From: Pseudoalteromonas sp. XMcav2-N
Lineage (GTDB): Bacteria; Pseudomonadota; Gammaproteobacteria; Enterobacterales; Alteromonadaceae
Reading direction: 5' to 3'
Length of the DNA stretch: 64,000 bases
Assembly (NCBI RefSeq): GCF_024124545.1
Contig: NZ_JAMXSF010000017.1
Span: forward strand, 1 to 64,000
Shown here: positions 34,562 to 42,836 of the stretch, piece after piece
Layout: each line of letters opens with the position of its first letter
Numbering within the stretch: the first letter of the stretch is position 1
Made by a program: the position numbers and the translations under genes
Notes under the pieces: generated by a model
Told to the model about the DNA's origin: nothing
The model's input: the letters and a program-made list of their open reading frames with translations, nothing else
The model's database searches: none

Positions 34562-35395
34562 ATGACAAAACCACTCACAGCTCTTATCGTAGACGATGAG
34601 CCACTGGCGCTGGAAGGGCTGAGTCTGAGATTGGCGAAGATCCCTGAAATTGAGGTGATAGGCCAGGCTGAAAACGGGGATGATGCAATCCGTTTATGCC
34701 AAGAGTTGTGTCCCGATGTGTTATTTTTGGACTTGCAGTTGCCCGGTCTCAATGGCATCGAAGTAGTACAGGCAATACAGGCGGATGTATTACCTATGGT
34801 GGTTTTTGTCAGTGCATATAGCGATTATGCGTTGGAAGCCTTTGAGCTTAACGCGATTGACTATGTACTGAAACCAGCTAACCTTGGACGTTTACAAAAA
34901 ACGGTGAACCGGATCCTGGAGCGTCGACAGCCACGTCAGGCCGAGCAGGAGAAGTACCGCTTGCTACAGGCACTCACTGAAACCTCGGGGTTGGCAGTGA
35001 CAGAATTAGAGTCCTGGCTGGAAACCGATCATCCGTTACCTACCGCTCAGGACAAAGAATTAGTTATTAAAAATAGTGACAATGAGCAAGTATTTGTGCC
35101 CATGGATACGATCCGCTGGATTGACGCAGCCGGAGATTACATGTGCGTACATACGGATTCAGACACTCACGTCCTGCGTATTACCATGAAAAAGCTGCAG
35201 ACTTTACTGGATGAAACCCGGTTTGCCCGGATCCATAAATCTACCATAGTCAATTTAAGCCATGTGACCGCCATTAAACCTTTGCGAAATAACGAGAGCC
35301 TGGTCACACTCAAAGAGCAGGTAGAGTTGAAAGTCAGCCGCAATTATAGCCAGGCATTACAGCAATTTGTTGCTAAAAAGAAAACACTCAGTTAG
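34562..35395 (+). CDS. LytTR-family response regulator
   Basis: A 277-residue regulator with an N-terminal receiver (phosphoacceptor Asp57 in LFLDLQLPG, conserved Lys in YVLKPA) and a C-terminal LytTR DNA-binding domain (about 165-270, with IRWIDAAGDYMCVHT and FARIHKSTIVNLSHV). It should be phosphorylated by the LytS-type kinase encoded 2 bases upstream and bind direct repeats at target promoters. Autoregulation is not evident. Targets are unknown; the glucan-degradation genes downstream are candidates by position only. Confidence 0.92.
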   Translation: MTKPLTALIVDDEPLALEGLSLRLAKIPEIEVIGQAENGDDAIRLCQELCPDVLFLDLQLPGLNGIEVVQAIQADVLPMVVFVSAYSDYALEAFELNAIDYVLKPANLGRLQKTVNRILERRQPRQAEQEKYRLLQALTETSGLAVTELESWLETDHPLPTAQDKELVIKNSDNEQVFVPMDTIRWIDAAGDYMCVHTDSDTHVLRITMKKLQTLLDETRFARIHKSTIVNLSHVTAIKPLRNNESLVTLKEQVELKVSRNYSQALQQFVAKKKTLS

Positions 35396-35578
35396 TTGGC
35401 GAGTGGTAAAGCGACTCGTGAATACTAATCACAAGCTGTGTATTTTACCTTTCTTGGTGCAACAAGAGCACGATATAGTGCAGCCTGTTTTTACTCCACA
35501 TGACTTAAAGTCTAGCCAAAACAAATAGCTAACCTTTCATCTTATTTTTGTATCGCTTTGTCGTGCACTATTGTGGCC

Positions 35579-35680
35579 CATGAGCATGTGTCGCACCAGT
35601 TGCTCATGATGGCGCGTTTCCATTGTAACATTCTGGTTAATTGAACAGGATAGCCTCAGGAGCAGACTGAGTTGGCTATC
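35579..35680 (+). promoter_or_regulatory. Two inverted repeats upstream of the laminarin locus
   Basis: CATGAGCA (35579-35586) and TGCTCATG (35601-35608) form perfect 8-bp arms. GATAGCC-TCAG (35649-35659) and CTGA-gtt-GGCTATC (to 35680) form a second, longer pair. Both lie in the 439-base gene-free stretch 35396-35834 before the GH16 gene and may be operators or leader hairpins. No match to a known regulator motif is claimed. Confidence 0.35.
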
Positions 35681-35834
35681 TGATTCACTGCTTATTCTTT
35701 GTAGTACGACCTGTGTACAGGCCTTTGTATAAGTGGCCTGTTGCAAATAACAACCACAGCGGGCCTGTGCCAGACTGTAAAAAGAATATGTTCGTACTGC
35801 ACAACAATCGGCTCGATTAGTTGGAACACACATT

Positions 35835-38495
35835 ATGATAAAAGTTGCAAAATCCCTCTCCAGTCTTGGCGTCTTGCTTGCGTTAGCGGGTGTAACCGGC
35901 TGTGGTGGCGACGCTAAAACACACACTGATCTAAGTAAAACTGACCCACAGGCACCGGTTTCTGATTGGCAGCTGGTCTGGCAAGACGAGTTTGATGACA
36001 GCCAAATCAATGCTCAGAACTGGACGCACGAAGTGGACTGTCTCGGCGGTGGAAACGAAGAGCGTCAGTGCTATACCGATGATAAGGCCAATTCTTATGT
36101 CAGCGATGGGACATTAAAAATTGTCGCACTGGGTGCGGCCGATAATGCAGAAAAACCCTATACATCTGCACGCCTAATCACCAGACACAAAGCTGATTTT
36201 AAATATGGCCGATTTGAAATACGCGCAAAGTTACCCAGTGGACAGGGCAGCTGGCCGGCATTTTGGATGTTGCCAACGGATGAAGTCTATGGCGGCTGGC
36301 CCAACTCCGGCGAAATAGACATAGTCGAAGCGGTCAATCTGAAAGCACAAGGTGCCGATGGCGCACCTGAAGCTCAGATATACGGCACTTTACACTATGG
36401 TAAGGATTGGCCGGACAACGTACATTCTGGGAAGGCGTACACTCTGCCAGGTGGTGCTAACCCTGCCGATGACTTTCATACCTATGCAGTAGAATGGCAG
36501 GAGGGAGAGATACGCTGGTATGTTGATGACTACTTATACGCCACGCAGCGACAGTCGGAGCCTTTGTATGATAGTAACGGCGATGTTTTCAGTTTGAAAC
36601 ACCGGGGCTGGTTTGCCGAGTATCATGAGCAGGGTAGCGGCGAGCTGACCACACACTGGGATAGCGCGCCGTTTGACCAAAATTTTTATCTTATCTTAAA
36701 CCTGGCCGTTGGCGGTAATTGGCCAGAAGCTGTCAATGAAACAGGTGTGAATGCCGACGCGTTTGCAAATGGACAAATCTTTGAAGTGGATTACGTCCGG
36801 GTCTATCAGTGCCAGCAAAACCCGACAACGGGTAAAGGATGCGAAACGATTCGTGCTGGATGGGACTCGTCGGAGGATGCATTGGTCGAGGGCAAGGCGC
36901 CTACTCCTCCTCCACCAGCAACAGCAGGTGACAGCCTGCAAATTTTTGACGGCGAGCTTAACAAAGACTGGCCTGCCTGGGATTGCTGCGGTGGCAGTGT
37001 GCCAGCCTTGGTGGAAGACGACACTGCGGGAACGGTCATCGAGTTTAGCGTGGGTAGCGAACCGACGGTGAATGGTTTTATTTCTCGCGACCCAATGGCG
37101 TCTGATGCGGGCGGCACACCTAGCCCATTCGATGCGTCTTCCCTGATAGACTCTGGCATGGTTCGTTTCGATTTGAAAGTGACCTCAGCGCCTGTGGATA
37201 CGCAAACGCCCTGGATGCTAAAAGCAGAAAGTGCGAACGGAGAAAAAGTGATTGAAATTCCTTTGTCTGAGAGCACAGAGGGCCTACAACCAGTGGCCGG
37301 GCAGTGGCAAACCTTTACTTTTCCTTTACAGATGCTCGCTGAGCGAGGCCTGGATATCAGCAGCATTGACGCAGTCCTGATATTCCCGGCATGGGGCAGT
37401 GGCGAAGGCGCTGTCTATCGTGTTGCTGAAGTCGCCATTGCCGCACCGCAAAGTGCGTCAGCGCTGGTGGTGTTTGAAGACAGTGAAAACCCTGCCTGGC
37501 CTATGTGGGATTGCTGTGGCGGGTCAGTACCTACGGTTGAGCTAGACGACGATGCACACGGCAATGTTGCTGAGTTTAAAATCGGCGATACAGCGACGGT
37601 GATGGGCTTTATTTCCCGCCAAGATTTTATCACAGCTGAAGGGGTCAGCGCGGCACCGTTTGACGCTTCTTCTATTCTGTCTAATGGCGTGGTTGAGTTT
37701 GACATGAAAGTGGTGAGCGCGCCACAAGATACGGCCGCGACCTGGTCTTTTAAGGCTGAATCGGTCAATGCTGAAAGTGTCGCCGAAGTTGCTTTAGATA
37801 GTAGTGTTCAGCAAGCAGCGCCTGAAGTTGGCCAGTGGCAAACGTATACATTCAAATTAACTGATTTGGTTGCTAAAGGTTTAGACATCAGCGCGATTGA
37901 CGTCTTAATGGTTTTCCCTACCTGGGGCCAAGGGGCAGGTGCGGTATATCGCATAGACAACGTCAAGATTTACGACCCGAATCAGGCCGATGACTTTGTG
38001 GGTGAAATTTTGTTTGCCGACGATGTTAAAGACAAATGGTCGCTGTGGGACTGCTGCGGCGGTTCCACCCCTACGCTTGAAAATGATGATATGACTCAGG
38101 GTATGGTTGCTGAATTTAAAGTTGGTGCAGAGCCAACTGTGATGGGGTTGTTTGCAGAAGATGACCATTTCTTTGATGCGTCAGCTTATCTGGAGTCCGG
38201 GTCAGTTCAGTTTGATCTCAAAGTAGTGACTGCGCCGAGCGATAGCAGCGCTCCCTGGAAGTTTAAGATCGAAGCGCTGGATGCCGACTCCGCCCTAGAG
38301 CTAAATCTAACGGAGAGTCTGGAGGCCACGGCCCCTCAGGTTGGCCAGTGGCAAACCTATACTTTCCCTCTTCAGGTACTGAGTGATGGTGGGGTCAATA
38401 TCAGTGGTATTGACATTATCATGGTCTACCCGGCCTGGGGGCAGGGTGAAGGAGCTGTATACCGGCTCGATAATGTGATGATCACAGCCAAATAA
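35835..38495 (+). CDS. GH16 beta-1,3-glucanase (laminarinase) lipoprotein with three C-terminal carbohydrate-binding-like modules
   Basis: An 886-residue lipoprotein (lipobox GVTGC, Cys23). The GH16 domain spans about 45-330 with catalytic GEIDIVEAV (Glu160, Asp162, Glu165) and the supporting GSWPAFWMLP and HTYAVEW blocks. It should cut internal beta-1,3 bonds of laminarin at the cell surface. After a Pro-rich linker come three homologous modules starting near residues 367, 543 and 725. Each has the motif W-x-x-W-DCCGGS/T-P, then a beta-rich stretch ending VGQWQTYTFPL and GAVYRxxxV. Their end pattern resembles the C-terminal domain of the ExoP-like GH3 encoded downstream, so I infer galactose-binding-fold glucan-binding modules. 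It starts the receptor-permease-GH3 gene series. Confidence 0.9.
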   Translation: MIKVAKSLSSLGVLLALAGVTGCGGDAKTHTDLSKTDPQAPVSDWQLVWQDEFDDSQINAQNWTHEVDCLGGGNEERQCYTDDKANSYVSDGTLKIVALGAADNAEKPYTSARLITRHKADFKYGRFEIRAKLPSGQGSWPAFWMLPTDEVYGGWPNSGEIDIVEAVNLKAQGADGAPEAQIYGTLHYGKDWPDNVHSGKAYTLPGGANPADDFHTYAVEWQEGEIRWYVDDYLYATQRQSEPLYDSNGDVFSLKHRGWFAEYHEQGSGELTTHWDSAPFDQNFYLILNLAVGGNWPEAVNETGVNADAFANGQIFEVDYVRVYQCQQNPTTGKGCETIRAGWDSSEDALVEGKAPTPPPPATAGDSLQIFDGELNKDWPAWDCCGGSVPALVEDDTAGTVIEFSVGSEPTVNGFISRDPMASDAGGTPSPFDASSLIDSGMVRFDLKVTSAPVDTQTPWMLKAESANGEKVIEIPLSESTEGLQPVAGQWQTFTFPLQMLAERGLDISSIDAVLIFPAWGSGEGAVYRVAEVAIAAPQSASALVVFEDSENPAWPMWDCCGGSVPTVELDDDAHGNVAEFKIGDTATVMGFISRQDFITAEGVSAAPFDASSILSNGVVEFDMKVVSAPQDTAATWSFKAESVNAESVAEVALDSSVQQAAPEVGQWQTYTFKLTDLVAKGLDISAIDVLMVFPTWGQGAGAVYRIDNVKIYDPNQADDFVGEILFADDVKDKWSLWDCCGGSTPTLENDDMTQGMVAEFKVGAEPTVMGLFAEDDHFFDASAYLESGSVQFDLKVVTAPSDSSAPWKFKIEALDADSALELNLTESLEATAPQVGQWQTYTFPLQVLSDGGVNISGIDIIMVYPAWGQGEGAVYRLDNVMITAK

Positions 38496-38557
38496 ACCTA
38501 AACCGATGGCGTGGCATATCCACGCCCAGACAGCGAAAATTATTCAAGCAGGTCATT

Positions 38558-41515
38558 ATGAATACAGTAAATTATAAACTCTCACATGTCGCGATTCTGA
38601 TCGGTGCGGTACTTGGCACTTCTATGGCACAGGCAGAGCAAGTCGCAGCGCAGGCCGGCGAAGAAACCCCGGAAGTGATTGAAGTGCGCGGTATTAAGGG
38701 CAGTTTGATCCGCTCCATGAACGTTAAACGAGACATGTCGGGCGTAGTGGACGCGATTTCCGCAGAAGAAATGGGTAAGTTTCCCGACACCAACCTGGCG
38801 GAATCTTTACAACGAATTACCGGCGTGGCTGTTAGCCGCAGCAACGGAGAAGGGAGCCAGATCACGGTGCGAGGCTTTGGCCCGGACTTTAACCTGGTAA
38901 CGCTCAATGGCAGGCAAATGCCGGGCACCGGGAATAGTCGCTCCTATAACTTTGAGAATCTGTCGTCCGACGGAGTTTCAGCATTGGAGGTGTACAAGAC
39001 GGCTCGTGCGGATAATCCAACCGGTGGATTGGGCGCGACGGTGAATATTGTCACCGCACGCCCGCTCGACAGTGGTGCGGAAAAAATGTCTTTTTCAGCT
39101 AAAGCGATTCATGACTCTTCTAATGTAGCAGGCGACGACATTACGCCAGAGGTCTCAGCCCTTTACTCGAATGCGTTCTTTGATGAAACGGTCGGGTTTG
39201 GCTTTACCGTCAATCATCATCGTCGCGACTTTCAACAGCAAAGCGCCAATATCCAGGGCTGGCAGGCGAATGTAGACTTGCCCACCAACTTGGACGCCGA
39301 CAGTGTCGTTGATAATCGCCCGTTGAATGAGCAAGGGATGCCAGCAGGAGACTACTTCTTCCCCCGGGATATGAACTATCAGATAAGCGACTTGCAGCGT
39401 GAACGTACCAATGGTCAGCTTGTTTTTCAGTATGCACCCAATGACGATATTGTGATGACTCTCGATTACACCGGTACTAAGTCCATAACCGGTAAAAATG
39501 CTATTTCGTGGGGCATGTGGAATGACTACGGTGGCAACATCAACGGTTACGAGCTGGATGAAAATGGTACGGTCGTGTATGCCGACATCAGCGGCAACGA
39601 CGGCTCTTTCAGTGCTTCGCGCTCAACGACTGAAGTGAAAGAGCGCTCGGTCGGTTTTAATGTCCAATGGCAGGCGAGTGATGCACTGAGCCTCACTCTG
39701 GATTATCACGATTCCGAAAGCGAAACCGACAATGGCGCAGACTCAGGCCTTGGCAGTGAAGGCACATTGGTACTGGGTTCAGATCAGCTAACGACCAAGC
39801 ACTACGATTTTCGAAGCTCAGAGATCCCACATGCAGAAATCCTGTGGCGAAATGGTACCAATGAGTTAGCAGCCAGCGAAATCGACTCTCATTTTAGCCA
39901 GTTTGTGCACTCTCCGGGTAAAGCGACGGTTGAGCAGTTACAGCTTGATGGCGTTTGGGAAAACCTCAGCGACCGCTGGGGATTAGTGAATGTCAAATTT
40001 GGTGTGGCTCGTACAGAGCAGGAGATGAGTGGCTCGAATGCCTGGAGTGGTTTAATTGGTGGCTTCTTATTTAATCCTGCCTGGCCGGAATTATTCCCGG
40101 ATGGCATGTTTACTCAGCATGACACGAGTGACTTCTTAAATGCGTTTGACGGTGGCGGCAATGCGCTACAGCCGCACTATTACTACACCTTTGACTTCGA
40201 TGAAGTCGCCGCTCGCTCTGAAGCCTTTTTGACCAATGACTTACTCGGAGGCAGTGACTATTTCGCGACGACGGCATACCACGATATGGGAACTGTATCG
40301 CGCGAAAGCGTGACAGAAGAAACCAGCAGTATCTACTTGTCTGGCTTCTGGGAGTTTGAAGTTGCCAGCTATCCGGTACAGATAAACGCAGGTGTACGCT
40401 ATGAGCAAACCGATGTGACCAGCAGAACTTTCCAACCAACGCCAACGGCCGTATGGTGGAAGGGGGGCAGTGAATGGCATACCCAGTTTTTACCTGATGG
40501 CGATGCCTTCTTTACCGTTGAAGGTGAGCACGATGTGGTTCTGCCTATGGTGGACTTGCGAGTGGATGTGACGGATGAACTGGTTGCCCGTATGTCCTGG
40601 GGCAAAACCATTTCACGGGCACCGCTGGGAGATCTGGTTGGCGGGCGGAGTCTGTCAAACAGCCCTAAAATTGGCTCTCGTAACGCCAGCGAAGGCAATA
40701 CTAACTTGCAACCATTTGAGTCGACTAACTTTGACCTCAGTTTGGAGTATTACTACAACGAAGGCAGTTATGCGGCCATTGGGTATTTCGATAAGTCAGT
40801 GAAAAACTTTATTGGCAGCCAGGTTAACTCGACGACGGTAGAGGGATTTCACGATATTTACCAGGGACCCAGGTGGTTGCAAGCCGTTGCAGACATTGAA
40901 AGTCGTGGCGAACAGGCCACCAATGACGCCATTTTTGCTCAGATGCAGGTCAATGGCGCGACGCTGAATGAGCAGGGCTACATTACCCCTAACGCAGATG
41001 ACCCATTGATAGTGTGGGATTTTACACGACCATTTAATGCGCCTGATACCAAATCAGTTGACGGTTTTGAAGTGGCAGTACAACACCTGTTCGGCGAAAC
41101 CGGTTTTGGCGTCGGGGTTAATGCGACATTTGTTAATGGCGATGTGGAGTTCGATGTTGCCAGTCTTAAGCAGCAAACCCCGCTTACAGGACTTAGCGAC
41201 TCTGCCAACTTTCAGGTGTTTTATGAGCTCGACGGCCTGTCGGTGAAACTGACTTACGCCTGGCGAGACGAGTATTTGATCGGAGTAGGGCAGGATCAGG
41301 GGTCTTCCGACAACCCGCCGCAATTTGCCAAGGCCTTTGGTCAATGGGATATGAGCGTTAATTACGACATGACGGAGCAGTTGACTGTATTCTTCGAGGG
41401 CGTGAACCTCAATGATGAAACCGAGCAGGGCTTCGGCCGATATGAACGTCAATTTTTGTTCGCCCGCCAATACGGTCCCAGATATGCGCTGGGCTTCCGA
41501 TATAAGTTCAATTAA
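38558..41515 (+). CDS. TonB-dependent receptor of the laminarin locus
   Basis: A 985-residue TonB-dependent receptor of the large Xanthomonas/Caulobacter type used for plant and algal oligosaccharides. It has a signal peptide (to about residue 26, SMAQA), TonB box PEVIEVRGIKGSL, a plug with FPDTNLAESLQRITGVAVSR, VRGFGPDFNLVTLNGRQMPG and YKTARADNPTGGLGATVNI, and a barrel ending GFRYKFN. It lies between the GH16 and permease genes on the same strand, 62 bases after the former. The inferred role is importing laminarin oligosaccharides released by GH16. It is not followed by a SusD-like gene, as expected outside Bacteroidetes. Confidence 0.92.
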   Translation: MNTVNYKLSHVAILIGAVLGTSMAQAEQVAAQAGEETPEVIEVRGIKGSLIRSMNVKRDMSGVVDAISAEEMGKFPDTNLAESLQRITGVAVSRSNGEGSQITVRGFGPDFNLVTLNGRQMPGTGNSRSYNFENLSSDGVSALEVYKTARADNPTGGLGATVNIVTARPLDSGAEKMSFSAKAIHDSSNVAGDDITPEVSALYSNAFFDETVGFGFTVNHHRRDFQQQSANIQGWQANVDLPTNLDADSVVDNRPLNEQGMPAGDYFFPRDMNYQISDLQRERTNGQLVFQYAPNDDIVMTLDYTGTKSITGKNAISWGMWNDYGGNINGYELDENGTVVYADISGNDGSFSASRSTTEVKERSVGFNVQWQASDALSLTLDYHDSESETDNGADSGLGSEGTLVLGSDQLTTKHYDFRSSEIPHAEILWRNGTNELAASEIDSHFSQFVHSPGKATVEQLQLDGVWENLSDRWGLVNVKFGVARTEQEMSGSNAWSGLIGGFLFNPAWPELFPDGMFTQHDTSDFLNAFDGGGNALQPHYYYTFDFDEVAARSEAFLTNDLLGGSDYFATTAYHDMGTVSRESVTEETSSIYLSGFWEFEVASYPVQINAGVRYEQTDVTSRTFQPTPTAVWWKGGSEWHTQFLPDGDAFFTVEGEHDVVLPMVDLRVDVTDELVARMSWGKTISRAPLGDLVGGRSLSNSPKIGSRNASEGNTNLQPFESTNFDLSLEYYYNEGSYAAIGYFDKSVKNFIGSQVNSTTVEGFHDIYQGPRWLQAVADIESRGEQATNDAIFAQMQVNGATLNEQGYITPNADDPLIVWDFTRPFNAPDTKSVDGFEVAVQHLFGETGFGVGVNATFVNGDVEFDVASLKQQTPLTGLSDSANFQVFYELDGLSVKLTYAWRDEYLIGVGQDQGSSDNPPQFAKAFGQWDMSVNYDMTEQLTVFFEGVNLNDETEQGFGRYERQFLFARQYGPRYALGFRYKFN

Positions 41516-41587
41516 TTCCGGGTACGCTCTGGCGGTTGCTTAACGCGGTGCCAGAGCACGCTTTCTTTATTTTTTTGGAAATTCATT

Positions 41588-42835
41588 ATGGCTAGTTCAT
41601 CCGTGATGCTGGAAACCAAGCATGACTCGCAATCGGAACAGGGGCACAGATTTGCGCTGTTCACGCTGACAACTCTGTTTTTTATGTGGGGATTTATTAC
41701 CTGCTTAAATGACATATTGATCCCCTACCTGAAAGGGGCATTTTCTTTAACTTATACCCAGGCCATGCTGGTGCAGTTTTGCTTCTTCGGCGCCTATTTT
41801 ATTGTCTCTGTCCCTGCGGGCATGCTGGTTGGCAGAATTGGCTTCAAAAAAGGCATCATCACAGGTTTGAGTGTTGCGAGCATTGGGTGTTTATTATTCT
41901 ACCCGGCAGCCGAGCTGGGAGTCTATGGGGTGTTTTTGGGGGCGCTGTTTGTATTGGCTTCTGGTATTACTGTATTACAGGTCTCTGCAAACCCTTTTGT
42001 GAGTGCCCTGGGGCCTGCTAAAACGGCTTCGTCACGTCTGACGATGACCCAGGCATTTAACTCACTGGGTACAACGGTTGCGCCATTTTTTGGAGCCTGG
42101 CTTATTTTTTCAGGCAGCAGCGAGGCGGCACATGCAGACGCTTCCGCGGTGCAATTTCCTTACCTGATGATAGCTGTCACGCTTGCAGTGCTGGCCATTG
42201 TTTTTGCATTTATCAAGCTGCCGTCGCCAGGTGCTCAATCCCAGGGAGCGCCCTCTTTAAAAAAAGCACTGCAATACCGGCACCTTAAACTGGGCGCTGT
42301 GGCGATTTTCTTGTACGTAGGTGCAGAAGTCGCCATAGGCAGCTTCCTGGTGAACTTTTTACACGACCCCCGCATTGCCGGGTTGAACGAAGCGCAAGCG
42401 GCTCAGCTAATCGCTTATTACTGGGGCGGGGCGATGATCGGGCGCTTCATCGGTGCGCTGGTGATGCAAAAAATTGCGGCGGGTAAAGTTCTGGCATTTA
42501 ACGCGTTTATGGTCATTGTACTGCTGTGCGTTGCTGTTATGACTGAAGGCAGTGTGGCGATGTGGTCTGTGCTGGCGGTCGGTCTGTTCAATTCCATTAT
42601 GTTTCCAACCATTTTCAGTCTGGCAATTGACAAGCTGGGCGAAAGCGCCAGTCATGGTGCCGGCGTATTATGCCTGGCGATTGTCGGCGGTGCCATTGTG
42701 CCTTTGCTGCAGGGTATGTTGGCCGATGCTTCCGGCGTACAACTGTCATTCCTGTTGCCGGCACTGTGTTATGTATTTATCGGTTATTTTGGGCTCAAAG
42801 GACACCGACCTGTTTTGCTATCCACGGAGAAGTAA
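41588..42835 (+). CDS. FucP-type MFS sugar permease, probable glucose importer
   Basis: A 415-residue MFS transporter of the FucP/GluP group with about twelve membrane helices. The N-terminal block FFMWGFITCLNDILIPYLKG and the helix VLASGITVLQVSANPFVSAL are hallmarks of glucose/galactose/fucose-proton symporters. Within this locus it should take up glucose freed in the periplasm by the GH3 enzyme. The gene ends one base before the GTG of GH3, so translation is probably coupled. The substrate is inferred from context and family. Confidence 0.9.
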   Translation: MASSSVMLETKHDSQSEQGHRFALFTLTTLFFMWGFITCLNDILIPYLKGAFSLTYTQAMLVQFCFFGAYFIVSVPAGMLVGRIGFKKGIITGLSVASIGCLLFYPAAELGVYGVFLGALFVLASGITVLQVSANPFVSALGPAKTASSRLTMTQAFNSLGTTVAPFFGAWLIFSGSSEAAHADASAVQFPYLMIAVTLAVLAIVFAFIKLPSPGAQSQGAPSLKKALQYRHLKLGAVAIFLYVGAEVAIGSFLVNFLHDPRIAGLNEAQAAQLIAYYWGGAMIGRFIGALVMQKIAAGKVLAFNAFMVIVLLCVAVMTEGSVAMWSVLAVGLFNSIMFPTIFSLAIDKLGESASHGAGVLCLAIVGGAIVPLLQGMLADASGVQLSFLLPALCYVFIGYFGLKGHRPVLLSTEK

Positions 42836-42836
42836 A

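Noticed and set aside
35537..36010. Antisense reading frame of 157 codons over the start of the GH16 gene
   Set aside because: It overlaps the lipoprotein signal and first GH16 strands, has no family resemblance and lacks a ribosome site.
36806..37366. Minus-strand frame of 186 codons inside the GH16 gene
   Set aside because: It is long only because of the codon bias of the repeated modules on the plus strand; no motif or start site supports it.
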